Source: Acanthosoma haemorrhoidale
Taxonomy: Eukaryota; Arthropoda; Insecta; Hemiptera; Acanthosomatidae
NCBI GenBank assembly: GCA_930367205.1
Contig: OV884011.1
Location: 117,797,866 to 117,861,865, forward strand
Direction: 5' to 3'
Length of the DNA stretch: 64,000 bases
Positions 1 through 13,000 of the stretch are shown piece after piece (the first letter of the stretch is position 1; the number at the start of each line of letters is the position of its first letter). A program made the translations under genes and the position numbers. Below the pieces are notes generated by a model. It saw only the letters and a list, made by a program, of their open reading frames with translations, was not told where the DNA came from and searched no databases.

Positions 1-488
1 GTAGCCAAATGTGATAATTTTCACTTCCAAACATACAACTTACACTCGATTTCATCTGGCAGTCATAAACAATTGAAAAAAAAAATGTGTTTCTGAGCAC
101 GATTGTCACATTAAAAGTGTACGGCAACGTGTTAAACGCTGATTAGCTAATAGGGAGAATAAGAGTTAGCATACATGCCATGAAGATATAAAGAAACAAG
201 TCCGATTAGACTTACAACATTTGTTTGGTTTGAATTTACGTGACACTTATAAGCGCCGTATAACAATAGGGAGAATTATTATAAATGACACTACTCAGTC
301 CGTGCCTTTAAGTTCCAGTGGACAAAACATGGGGATTCAAACCATCACATCCAGTGGTTTTAACATCCCTACTCTGGATAAAAACGGATGATAACAGTAG
401 ATTGCACACTAAAAAATTATTAGTTGTAATATATAATTACACTTTCATCTATCTGAAAATTTTTTACTGATATAAAATTAGAACATGC
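1..488. other. Intergenic, no gene recognised
   Basis: AT-rich sequence with no long open frame and no recognisable repeat. Two short similar words (aatagggagaat near 151 and 269) are the only internal structure I see. Confidence 0.5.
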
Positions 489-1105
489 TCTGCTTGGGCA
501 ATAAGTAATTGTGGTCAACGATCTCATTCATCCCATATTTACAGTTCAGTATTTGCTCACTCATTCATACGATAGATACAAGTACCCCGGTTCAGCGGGG
601 TTCATCCAACCCCACATTATTGTCACTTCCCTCGCATGCGATAGAGGAAGTGAAGGTTCGGGATACCCCCCACGCTCTACCTTCATTCGTGTAGCAGGAT
701 ACGGGCACTGGAGAAAGACCCGAGAGAGGTCACGAGGCCACTGCCGATTTAATCTTCGAGAATGATTATAGGCATGTGTGAGGCTGTATAATGACTGTCC
801 TAGTGGACCAGCATGATTTGGTGAAAAAATTAATCTGTCATAGGTTGCATCAACGCTCAATCTCATTGAAGTGTCTTTGAATGTTTTGGGATGCTGTTTT
901 CGGATCAGGGTGGAATGACAGGACAACTGTGTCATAGGATTGTAGAATTAAGTAGAAATAAAGATGAAGTGAACCGGCGTGCCAAACCCGTTAGAAAGTT
1001 TGAGCTTCGTTCAAGAAGGCACCCGTGCAATAATATTTGATTTGAAGGGCTGAGGATAAATAATCAACAACGTGAAGGCCTTGTTGAACAGTGGAATGTC
1101 GTATA
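489..1105 (-). mobile_element. Fragment of jockey-like LINE, family 1
   Basis: This GC-richer block aligns by eye, with internal deletions, to the LINE copy at 14.1-15.5 kb. Shared words include the ends (ggcaataagtaattg near 497 and 14142) and the part around 1075-1100 (gaaggccttgttgaacagtg against gaaggccttgttgagcaatg). Both copies read in the minus direction, so the low-coordinate end is the 3' end. It carries no intact reading frame; the open stretches on both strands here are chance frames of the repeat. Confidence 0.7.
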
Positions 1106-3900
1106 TAGAAATTATTAACTGGGGAGTTGGAAGGGAAGGTTTTGCACTATCTTAATGGTAAAAAAAAGGACACTTTTAGGTGTCTATCCAATTACGTGTA
1201 TTTAACGCACTGGCACTTTCGGCAGCTCACATTGACATTTTTAAGTGGTAAAAAATGACATAAATAATCACAAATCACAATGTGCTAATAAACATTTGAA
1301 ATAATATTAGATCATATTCATGAACAAAAATTTGTCTCTATTATATAAAAAAGTTTTTGTCACCCTGATCTTTAAGTGACATCTGCTGATAGCGCGGGAA
1401 CTAAACAACTGTGGATTAGTTCGAGGTTTCCGCACACAAACATGCAACACATGAATTAGCTAGCATTTCACTTTGCCAAACTCCAAAAAATAGTATTGTA
1501 CATTTATTTGTTATCAAGGATGGAAAAAAAAAGAAAAAAAAAAAGGGAGTGAATTTGAGTGCTTATTGATGGTCTCTTAATAGTTTGAATGGTTACTAAC
1601 AATAATTACTAATTAGATAATAATTGCCACATAGAAAGATTAGATCGGTTCCATTTCTGTTTTTATCCATTATCCAAAGGTCATCACAGAGTATACTATG
1701 AACATACCTGTTAAGAATTAGCGGATATCATATATTTCAAAGATGGGTCGATTGAAAATAAAGTGGATATCCGAGTTTATCCCAATTTCAAAAAAATACT
1801 GTGTTTGAAGAAGGTTTGGAGTTGTGATGAAGGTATAAAATATATTTTAGTTAGTTGTATAATTGTATTTTAATTTTAATTATTTTTTTTAGTTAGTAGA
1901 ATATACACCTAGTTGTATTTTCTCAATCATTAAAATTAATATAAAATCCAAATTGTTTTGATTTCATGTCCTATTCTAATACAATGTAATGTGTTTTTAA
2001 TGATTAACCAATTTCTTAAATTTTAATTTTATTATAAATTTTTCTAATTTCTAATTTTTTACAATAGTCCTAGATATAATATAAAAAAAATTAAACAAAT
2101 TGATCAACTCCATAATACGTGGGGGTCGGCGAGCGAAGTGAGCGGGGGGGGGGGGGGGTGGAGCCTGCTAGTATATATATATAATTTACACAGCTAAAAA
2201 AAAATTCTAAACTAGTCAAAAAATTAAAAGTATAAATGTCTAGAGTAAAAATAAAATAAAAATTCTAAATAAAATAAAATATAAAGTTTAAAAATGTAGG
2301 TATGTAGCTCCAGAATTCAAAAATAACATTCATAATAATGAAAGTAGTATACTACACTAAAAAAAAAACCAGATGCAAAGGAGAGGGAGTCTTTTCCAAA
2401 AAGACTAGTTAAAAGTGCGGTGTCAGACCTGCAACTGTCATCAAATGGGTTCACCAGGGGCGTAGAAAGTGGGTGTCCCAAAAGGTGGTCCTTGAGGTCA
2501 TTTGAAGTCTTCCTGTATATTGAGAAAATTAAGATTGACAACATTGAATTTCTTGATCGTCAAGTGTGTTTTATTAACTTTTCCTTAGGTAACATTGAAC
2601 GGGATTCAGCACCATATCTTTGGGGTATCTACAGCTATCTGTTCATTATCTCATTCTATTTACCCTAAGATTATAATATTATGTGCCAGGGTTTTGATGT
2701 TTAAAAAAAGACATTTAAACGTGATTTTTTGCATTATGGGTTGTTTAAATAAGCTTTAGTCTTTTCACAATTCTTTTATTGTCACAATATCATAAAATCA
2801 TCGCCGCTTCGCCTGTTCAGACTTCACCAAGGATTGGGATATTTGTCTATAATGACGTGACTAATTATATTGTATTTGTCTCTTACTAGATTGGTATCAT
2901 TAACGTTCGTAAGGGTTTAACCAACCTGTCTGTGAAGCATTTAAACATGGGTATGTTGTAGTTGCAATGATGGAATGGGTGTGGTTGTAAGCTGCTATGT
3001 CAGTAACATTTTAACAATAATGAGTCTGACGGGGATTAAAAGATTGTGAGGGGGGCTGGGATTCGAACCTTGAACGTTCTGATCTTCAAGTCGGTTCAAG
3101 TCACCTCTTTCAATTCAAGGCATACCATCTCAACCAAGATAACATCTTGACTCATCTGGATCTCGTATAAATTCTTAAAGCATCCCTAACCGATATTTTT
3201 TCATACGGTACTACAATGTAAGCTATTTAATTTCCCGAGAGCAGGTTTTATAATATCGACATTAAATGTATTAACTATATGAATAGATAAAATATGTTTG
3301 TCCTGAGTTGAAATACAAAAGGGCGATAAACCAGATACAAAAAACAAACAAAACGTAAAACTAACAATTAACTAATAACATACCTATAATAAATATAAGA
3401 ATGAAGGTATAACATCGATGCAGATTGTCTAACTTAAAACGTAATACGAAATAATGACGACAAGAAAAATATAATAAAGAGTCGTCTACGTCTGCGTCTA
3501 CGTAATTTCCGAAACAAAACAAACCTGCTTTTCACTATTGTTATTAGATTTGCATGTTAATAATCTAATACCTAATTGTGGGGATAAAATCAGTTAAATA
3601 ATTGAAAAATGTTTATTTAGAAGGAAAAAAAGAATGTTGTTAACCGAAATAGTTGTAATTGAAAGGTAGAGTGAAAATGTGAAAGTTAAGAATTATTGTC
3701 GGTGAAAGTCGGTGGGAAAGATTCCACCTTCATTTATTCACAAAATCAATAGAAAAAAAACTAGTTAGCCCGAGAAATGCTATAATCTGCGAGTTTATTT
3801 TTTTTATTCGTACCAATTAGAAAATACGTTTATTAACGAGTTTATGTGACCAATTAAACTGTTAATTTTATACGGACTACATAATGGAGTAAAAGCTGAG
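1106..3900. other. AT-rich intergenic region upstream of CCDC50
   Basis: No coding signal that I trust. It contains a 15-G run at 2144-2158 beside a GCGAGCGAAGTGAGC word, a (TA)n stretch near 2172, a short tRNA-like B-box block at about 3050 and otherwise AT-rich filler. The open frames around 2317-2668 overlap on opposite strands and look like chance. Confidence 0.5.
3039..3110 (-). repeat. tRNA-derived SINE-like head (B box)
   Basis: Read on the minus strand the block contains GGTTCGAATCCCAGCC, a good RNA polymerase III B box, preceded by GAAGATCAGAACGTTCAA. It does not fold into a full cloverleaf by eye, so a tRNA-derived SINE remnant is more likely than a working tRNA. A similar, weaker block lies at about 24300-24370 on the plus strand. 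Confidence 0.3.
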
Positions 3901-3929
3901 GGAGAGAAGGAGGTGGAGTTGTGATTCGG

Positions 3930-4049
3930 TACAACTGCTCGTGTAAAATCGGCTCGCCCCGCTCTCTATTGAGGACGCCATCTTTCATCGTTCGAACTAA
4001 GCGATGAGCTGTTTTTGAGAAAATTCCTAGTCAATGAGGGCTATTCCCA
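3930..4049 (+). promoter_or_regulatory. Probable CCDC50 promoter / 5' UTR
   Basis: A local GC- and CpG-richer patch directly before the first coding exon. It contains GACGCCATCTTTC at about 3973-3985, whose reverse strand (AAGATGGCGTC) resembles the YY1/Pho site that often lies at or just inside transcription starts. A short upstream ATG at 4034 opens a frame that stops at TAG in the coding exon (4067-4069). The exact start of transcription cannot be read from sequence. Confidence 0.45.
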
Positions 4050-7000
4050 ATGAACAGGGGAAGGACTAGCGATACCCTCCCGAGGCCCGGCCGGGTCAAT
4101 CAAGGTATTAATTGTTTTTTAATTAAACGCTTTTCATTCCGTACTTTTTCTTTATGTACACGTTTGTTTTCAAAACCTTGGGAGAAAATTCTCTTATGGT
4201 CGGGTTTGTACATTTCATTAGGTAATAGCGATATTCAATGTAAAGTATCATTTTATTTACTTAACAAATGTTCTTCCCTGAACTGGATTGAGTGGATCCT
4301 TCTAAAACTTGTGTTTCCATTTAGGTGGGAACATTTTTTTTTTAACTCCAGTTTTCTTTGTTCTTCAAGGTCATTTGCCTGTGTGTTAGATATATTTTCA
4401 TTTAATGCAATCATTTCATTGTAGTGAATTATTTGTGTCAATAATCTAGAGCTGCTGAGAGAGGACTACATGATTATATTAGAAAAGAATGTTTATGTAA
4501 TTTAAATATATTCAGTCTTTGACAATAATTAATGTTATAATTAATAAGCCAGCTGTTTAAGTTTGTCTACTTAACATTTTATGCTAAATTTAAAATATTG
4601 ATATTTCTTAATATAGCATTTATGTGTTACTTTTGTATACATATCAGAAATTGTGTATTATCATATATTTGGATTCGGTTCACGCTTAATGTCCTTAATA
4701 CTGTAGCCTAAGTACATCATGAATTTGTTTCTTTGAGCATTACTTGTCTAATTTAATGGGTATTTCAAGGATTTTTTTAAAAAATTTAATTACAAATTAG
4801 TAACAATATAGTAAGCTTATTTATGTAAAAAGTTCTTATAATCTATACAATTACATGTAATTTTGGTGGATTTTAATTGGTTTTGTAGTATATTATAGAT
4901 TACAGAGAACAGATTTTTTTCTGTATTTAAAATAAATATACAGTGCCATTATTTTTTAATTTGAATTTATGAAACTCGATTCATTTAGACATTTCTATGC
5001 CTTATCGTTTATTGTTATTGTTATTCCAGGGTTGATTAATTAGGGCAAATAAAATGTGTTAATAGTGATTTTATTACTTTCACATTGTTTCTCTGAACTG
5101 TGACTCATTGAATCTATTCCACCCTCCCCTCCCTTCTCACCTCTCTTTAGTCATAATGTAGACTAGAAAGTGCTCTTGATGGTATATGCTTCTTGAATGT
5201 TCGAGCATCCTTGTCAATGCGCCATAGGAGCCAAGATATATTTTTTTACATAGAATATGAAAAAAATATGTCGGATTGTATTAAATAAGTATATCTTATA
5301 GAAAAGTCACAAAAACCAGAAGACACTTTAAATAAAGTAAATTAAAAAAATAAATAAGAGAAAACTAGTTTGTGTTCGTTTTTAGCCCCTCTAATTTAGT
5401 GGACTTTTATTCTCCTTAAATCTATATAGCTCGTCTCAATTTTACCTTTATCTAAAGTTTTTATCATGCTTGTGAAACTTTATTTCTTCTCTTTCAGCAT
5501 AAGTTAACAGCAATTAGGTTTGATGTCTTTATGCACAATCGTAAATAGGAAAAGTAATATGGAAATAAAAGTTGTATGGATATTTAACAACAATTTTCCA
5601 GGATTTTTTTAAATACGAACATATCACAGCCTCCTTGACAATTTTATTTAATTTATAGTCCAGAGAAGAGTTCATTATCATTAGTATTATTTTCAGTTTG
5701 TAAAGAATGGCTAGTGCTGGAAGATGGTGCTCTTGCCTACCAGTTGCAGCAAGAAGAAGGTTAGTTATTTATATTAATTTTTTTTAGGTATAGTAGTTCT
5801 GCTTTCATTTGGCCTAATTTATATTTTTTGTTCAAATACTGTTATAAATAATTATTCTCTCTAATTGTACAATTATCATGATATTTTATTATCATTGATG
5901 TTATCTTTTATTGCTTCCGTTCAGCTTTTCTGGACATTTCCTCGTAAGTGAAAGTTGTTGAAATATTATTTTTTATTCTTGTAAATACTACCATAGTTTT
6001 ATATCTTACCCTTCTTCTGTCAGTTTCGAAACATCTTTCTGGCAACAAAGTGAGAAATGCCATTGTCAGGGAAGATTTCCCTCATGCACTAATGGCTCAA
6101 CGTGAAGCTGAAGAAGAGGCATACAAACTTGCTACAATGGCGTAAGTTAAATTTAGTTATGACTTCCATATTTTTGTAAGGCTTTTAAATAAATGGAAGA
6201 GCATTATATTGATATTTATATGTTATCTGATTTTATGTATTTAAATATATTGCAAACTATTGGTAATTTTGTGATATTTGTAGTGAAGAGCAAGATAGAA
6301 GGATTGCCAAAGAATTAGCAGAACAACTTGCGAAAAAAGATCCCAATATAAAGGTCAGTAGTTGTGATGGTATCATATTTTGTCGGGAAAACCCGATCAT
6401 AATTAATTTGATGTTTACTGTACTTAAAATCATTTGGGTAATTGTAACTTAATTAACATGTTGACTGCTAAGGTTCTCTGTAAGATTTTGCTCTGGTGCC
6501 GAAACAGTCCCCGAGACTTTGCAAGTTTCCTGTTCTGTAGAATACCGTTCTGTTGCTGGGGTTCTTTTGTAATGTTATTCCTGTTGTATTTAACCCTCCT
6601 GGTTTTTATATTTAATTGCCGAGCTTAAAGGGCGGGGCTCTTCTGTCAAATATGTAGGGGGTTGTGAATCTGTGAGCCTGCTCGTAATGTGGAGCCACAC
6701 TGGAGAGCTGGTCAGAGAAGATACAAAAATTGTTTTGGGGTGCCTTAACCCATTAAATGGTTTGTTATGCTACTAATGATATGTTTCAAGTTATAGAAAC
6801 ACAATCTTAGTCCCAAAATAATTAATCAGACATAATTACTTTTTATTATTATTGATAATTTATGGGTTTTATTGTTAACAAAAATATGTAGAAATTTTTT
6901 GGATGTTGCTAGAACGTATGTTTAGTTTGATCCATTCCATATTAGCATAGTTATATGATGTATTTTTCCATCAATATTTATAACTTATCATCTTATACTA

Positions 7001-10000
7001 ATCAGAATAAATAAAATTGGCTCAACTGTTTATAAGTTATTGTTGTCCAAACATTTATGATAGCACATATCTTGCACCATAGATTTCTTAGCACAAGCAC
7101 ACGTTTTATATATAAGTTTATAAATGTTTTGTTTTTATGTAAAGGGAAGATATAAAAATTAGTTTTATATAATATTATATGTTAGCCAGCAGGAGACATC
7201 AATGAAGTTGGATTACCCCCTGCTCCGTTCTCTTATTCACCCCCACCTCACCCAGTGGCTTGTTCTTCCATGTTGAGGTAACAGCACAAATATATATATT
7301 GAACAATATGTAACATTCGCACCTGTAGTATTACACTTGGCTATTTATCTATTCTCTTTATAGATAACGAAACGAGTCAGTCATGACTCGGTAAATAAAA
7401 CTTATTATTTTCCACTTCTAACTTCTATCTAAAACTATTTATGTTTACTTACCTAGCTAGAAAATTTTACTAGTAATCGCCCATTAACTTTCCTTGTCCT
7501 TATCCTATTGGAATTCAAGACAGATCTATTCACTAAACAACAATCATTATACAACTTTATTTTTTCTTAATAAACTTTGGTGCTTGTTGATCCTTGCTAG
7601 GTTTTATAAGTCTTTTTATAATAATTAATTAAAATAAAAAATGTAGGGGAACCTAAAGTGATACAAATCATTTACCTGAATATACATGGAGGTTTTGCAG
7701 CAGAACAAATATTCTCTCACATTTTGAAATTTTTCAAAATAGTCAATATTTTTACCATAACCTAATTTGTGTCTATCAATAATGAGTTCTTAAATTGGAA
7801 GAATTTCAAGAAACAATAAAACATCTATTGTTGCGGACACCAAATTAAAAGGGTGGGAATTTACACCATCTTGCCGTACTTATTCCCCAACAATTGAAAG
7901 ACGGTTCAGTTCAACCTTATAACTATCAGTAGGTGACAAAGTTCACTCTCCCTTGTTGCCAAATCTGCTGTCAGGCTTGATTACATTACTTGTCTCAGTT
8001 GTTATCTGTCTTCCGTGGTCTTTAAATGTGTACTCTTTTAATTTTATTTTAATGTAATTGATCTGGAATTTAAAATTGAATTTGTATTACGATTTCACAC
8101 TGTGCTTTTTTGTGTTTGTTCTACCTATTATTTGGCTTTGACTTTGCTTGTTATCGGGCTAACAATAATGAAACCAACTATACCACAGGCCTCACCTTCG
8201 AGAACTCCCGGGATGGAAGAAATCCCGACTTGGATCTATTTTTAAAAAAGATTTAGGTTCTCAAACCAAAGATCTTTTAATGATTATGTGGAAATTTGAT
8301 AGAAAATTGATCCTTTATTTTTCGAGAAAATTAATTTTAAAAAACAGCAAGAAGTTTCTGAAGAAATGTGCGGTGTAAGTGTAAGATCAGTAAAATAAAA
8401 AGATGCTGCTAAGAACAGAAAAAAATATTAATTTTTATTTATTACTAAGCAATCATAAGTAATCTCAATCATCAGACACCACAGAAGAAAATGATGTAGA
8501 TTATTAATTATATTAAAAAAACAATGTAACTAGCAAGTTTTGGAACTAAAATCTTTTTATATTATAATTTCTGAATTATATTTTAAGTAAAAGTGTAATT
8601 TTTGAAATGTTTTAATTAGAAGGAAATGTTCCTTAACGAAAATTTTTATTACCATCTTTTGATTAAAGTGATAGTTGGGCAACACCGTAATTTCTCATAC
8701 ACTCCTAATTTCATGCCTGCTGCTATAGTTGAAATTATCTTTTGTGATGTGCTAACAATAACAGCTAATTATAAATAGAGTATATAGAGGACCGTACAGT
8801 ACAGGTGAGTTAGTGTGGCCAATAGCATGCTCCAGTTTAGTTTTGATCCCAGTGAAGAGTCAAGGTCCGTGATCTCCCTAGGATGAACTTCAAATCCCGT
8901 GAGTTGCCCGAACTTTATAGTTGGTTCTAGTTCGTGGACAGATATATTTAAACATATAAGTATTAATGAACAACCAATCTAGTCTACAAAACCATAATGA
9001 AAATCAAGTGGTTTCAGTTTAGCTTTGACCTTGCTAACTTCTCAGTATCATGTAACCATAGCAGTCTAGGTCAGCATCACTTTGTCAAGAGGCATTGTGT
9101 CAGGGGTTTATAATTTTTAACTTATGGCAACTCTTTTATGGAACAGTTTTCAATTCAATTTAAGCCAAAATGGAAATTTGTGTTTTGCTTAAGTGATGTT
9201 CCAATAAAGTTAAAAATCGAGAATTCATAAAATTCTCAACAATTTTGAGTTAACGAAATGTCAGATATGAAAATTTCAGGTCTAGTTTAGTCAGAATTAT
9301 GAGGCATTTGTCAGGTTATAGAATAGAATAGAAAAATGATCCCCTATGAATAACAATAGGTCTCAGATTTATTTCTGGCAAATAAAAATAAATGCTACAT
9401 CACAACAAATAAAAAAAAAAGAATGTAAAATAAATTGCCTCTGTAAGAAAAAATAATAACATAAGATCATTTAACTGCATTTAGCAAATAAAATCATACA
9501 TGCAATAACGGCAATATATATGAAAAAAAAAATGTACACCCCAGCTAAATTTACTATAATGAAAAAAATATATGAGCATGAAAATATAATATAATAACTA
9601 AATTGTTCTGAAACTAGCAAGCGACAGAAATATTAAGGCCAGAGAGAGACTGGATCTTGTGATATGGGAGTTGAAACTTCTAATATTGTATATTTAAGGA
9701 GGGTAATGAGAATTGATGGTTTGGAAAAGGAATGAGTCAAGGAAGTATTGTGCACGGAAGGAAAGGAAGAACCACCATAATTCGGTGTAGAGGTGGGAAA
9801 CGCCAATGGGAGCACCACAGAGTCCTAAAGACAAATCAATGAAGTAGTTCTGATTGATGATTCACGTCAATCTGTCCTCTGAGTCCCCTCAAGAGATCTC
9901 ATACACCACACCAATAAAGGATCTCAGGAAGAAGCTGGAGCCAATAAAAATGGTTATATTGTCTTTTCAGAGATGCTTGTGCGTAAAGTTATTATAAAAG

Positions 10001-13000
10001 AAGAGTTGAGTGTTTTTGAGAAGTGCATCGGCAAAAGGAAGAGTTTCTAAAAGTGAACAAGAAGGTGTAATGTAGTTTATAGATGAATAATTTTGGAACA
10101 TATCATTAAATTTATAGTAGGTATGTTAAAAGAAAAACTTAACCATTTAGAACTAACATTTCTAAATGAATTGATTTATGTGAATATTGTGATGTGATGG
10201 GTTCATCTAAGAATATGATTTATCATTATAATGAAAGTAATTATTACTTTTCATTTCTAACTACCACTGAAAGCAAAGCCATCCTTAGCTGTTAACTTGA
10301 AAGTGTGTATTAGAACTCAGTTGTGATTTTTAAACTTAAACTTATTAAAAACAACAATACAGTAAACATCAACTGAACATGCGATTGTTAATAACAGGTA
10401 TAAAGACATCTTCTAATCTTGAACATATTTGTAGGCTGCCTGATTACCTAAAGGAAGAAGACTCTGAGGAAGACCATTGGCCACCTCCACCAGAGATAGG
10501 AGACTTCCCAAAAGAGGAACAAGAGAGGCTGGACAAGGTACTGTCATGACTGGGTTATTGTAATTATTAAATGGGATAATGGCTCCTTTCAGTCGGCCCA
10601 ACATTTTTGTCCTGTTTTTTTTTTTTGTTTTTTTTCTCCATAATTAATAATTATCTAGATAATATATTAAATCAATTGTACATATCACAGAAATGGAAAT
10701 CACATTTTTTTATATCACTAGATAGTGGTGACCACAATATGCCACCATTTTATAAAATTAATTTAAATTCAATACAGTCAGTGGTATTATTTGTTACGAA
10801 ACCTGATTTAGTTGTAGAATAAAAATCTAACAATTTTCATATGGACATAGTATGTACCGTCGTAATATTTTTCTTTTGTCAACCTGAACCAATATCCTAT
10901 CTAATAATTCACTTGTATCTAAAATTTTTTGAATAACTTGATGCCCTCTATTCTCAGCTGGCATCACAAAATAATGATTTTATTGCATTTTCATCTCCAG
11001 AAAAGGAATTATTATTGAGCTGTTTGTTTTGCTGTTGTAATAGTTTGAAAAGAGATAAGATACAAGGTGTTAGAAAAAGGTTGTTGCCAACATGATAAAG
11101 CATTCTGATTGAATGGGTGCCGAAAAAATCAACAAATAGTCAGATAATAGCTCAAAGTTTTAGTTTTATAATGTTGCAGCATTACATGCCATTACAAGAG
11201 CATTAAATGATTTTTTCACTTGAAAGAATAAATAAAAAAATTGTATTTTATTGTGAGATTATAATAATCTTTTGTGTACCTTTATTTTGATTTAAATGAC
11301 TGTAATTTTATTAATATAACTACTAACATTGTACAGTATGGTTTATAATAATACAATTTTTGTTTTACAAATCTAATATTCAATAACACATCTAATACTT
11401 TTTCAGGAACCTTGAATTTTTATTCTAAAAAATAAAAAAATAACATTATGTATATCAAATTTAATTTCTTTATATCGAATAACAAATTTTATATCATTTA
11501 ATTTTTATGTAGAAAAAAATTAATTGCCATCTAAAAGCTCCCGTGCATTATGTTCATAAGGAAATATGTAAATTAAATAAGAAAAACAGATGTCATATAA
11601 TTTCTCATTAAAATAGTATTGGAGAAGGTATTTTTATTAATAAGCAGTTCATTAACATTAACACAACACTTACCGAATTGACTTAATTTATATTCTGTGA
11701 ATCCCTTTCTCTTAATTTTTTTATTTTGAATAAAAATTTTGAATTCTGTTATCTTTCTTGCTGTGAACATCACCCTTATGAAAATCATCAAATGGGAAAG
11801 AGAAGTTTGACTTAATAAAAGATGTAGAAAGGGATATGAACAAAGAAAAGACATGATAAAAAAGTACAAAATTAACAATTTTTAGAAATCATGATATGGT
11901 TATTAAAACCTTCAAAGTTATAGAAGATATAAATGATTCCTTTACATTTGACAAGATAATCTATGTGCTGGAGTTTTGTGACCCTGACCATGCTTCTCTG
12001 GATTGATTCAATAAGCTTCTGTATCCATGATAAAACACTAAAAAAGTATCATCAGGTAAAAGTGCAGATTCACTATACTCGCAATATTAATGACGCACAT
12101 TTTTGAAAACGATGAACCGTAATTGTTTTTAGTTTGACAATGATGAAAAATTTCAATTTTTTACAAGGACGCTACAAATTTGATACATAAAGGCTCCATT
12201 TCCATTGTATATGGTATAAATTGATGATTTTTAGTTGTTGCACACGCAGTCCCACAAGTGTAAATTTCAATAATTAAAAAAGAAAGAGTGACAGAGCCGG
12301 GATTTAAACCTAGTATTATAAAAACTAAATAAATCTTATAAAATTATTGCATATTAGTCATAGTCATTGATAATGGCGCCATTTACAATGTTTTCAGAGA
12401 TTTAACGAGACCCACTAAGAGTAGATTGAGCTATATTATGGCTATTAGTCAGCTTGGGTATCCTAGTGGTAAGGGTTTCAGAATGTCCTGGGTGTGTCAC
12501 TATTTTGTATCTTAAAAAAATATTCTGTTAACTATATAAATTATAGTCAAAATTCAATAACAACTCGATAATTAAAAGTTAAATGTTTGTATTTATTTAT
12601 ACTGAGAGGCTTTTAATGAACAACTGAGAACTATCTACTGGTCTGTATTTCACTTTTCTCAATACTTTCATAATATTCATTAAAATTATTTTGGAAATTT
12701 GTTGTCTTGAAAAAGAGATCTCAAAGTAAATTTTAAATCCAGTAAACTTACACTTATTGAGTTTTGATTGCCTTTGCTTATTTATTTATTTGCTATAGTT
12801 GTACTGTATTAAGACATTGTTCTGATTGTAATGATGTATATAATTAAAAATTGTGTATGTTGGCGCTTGGATCTGGGAATACAACTTCAAGAATAATTAG
12901 AGCAGCTATTACCGGGGTGTTGACGGGTGTAAAACTAGTGTCACGTTGATAGGTCCGTGACTAGAGTTACACTCGTCACTGCCTGTGGGTGCCATTCTTC

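Noticed and set aside
561..935. 124-codon open frame on the minus strand
   Set aside because: It runs through LINE family 1 in a frame that does not give RT motifs, next to other open frames on the plus strand; treated as chance within a repeat.
4050..4424. 124-codon frame read as one unspliced protein
   Set aside because: Only the first 18 codons are coding; the rest is intron 1 of CCDC50. The donor at 4104 and the match of exon 2 decide this.
12280..12500. SINE with A and B boxes
   Set aside because: A B-box word (minus) near 12300 and an A-box-like word (plus) near 12465 are on opposite strands and cannot be one unit.
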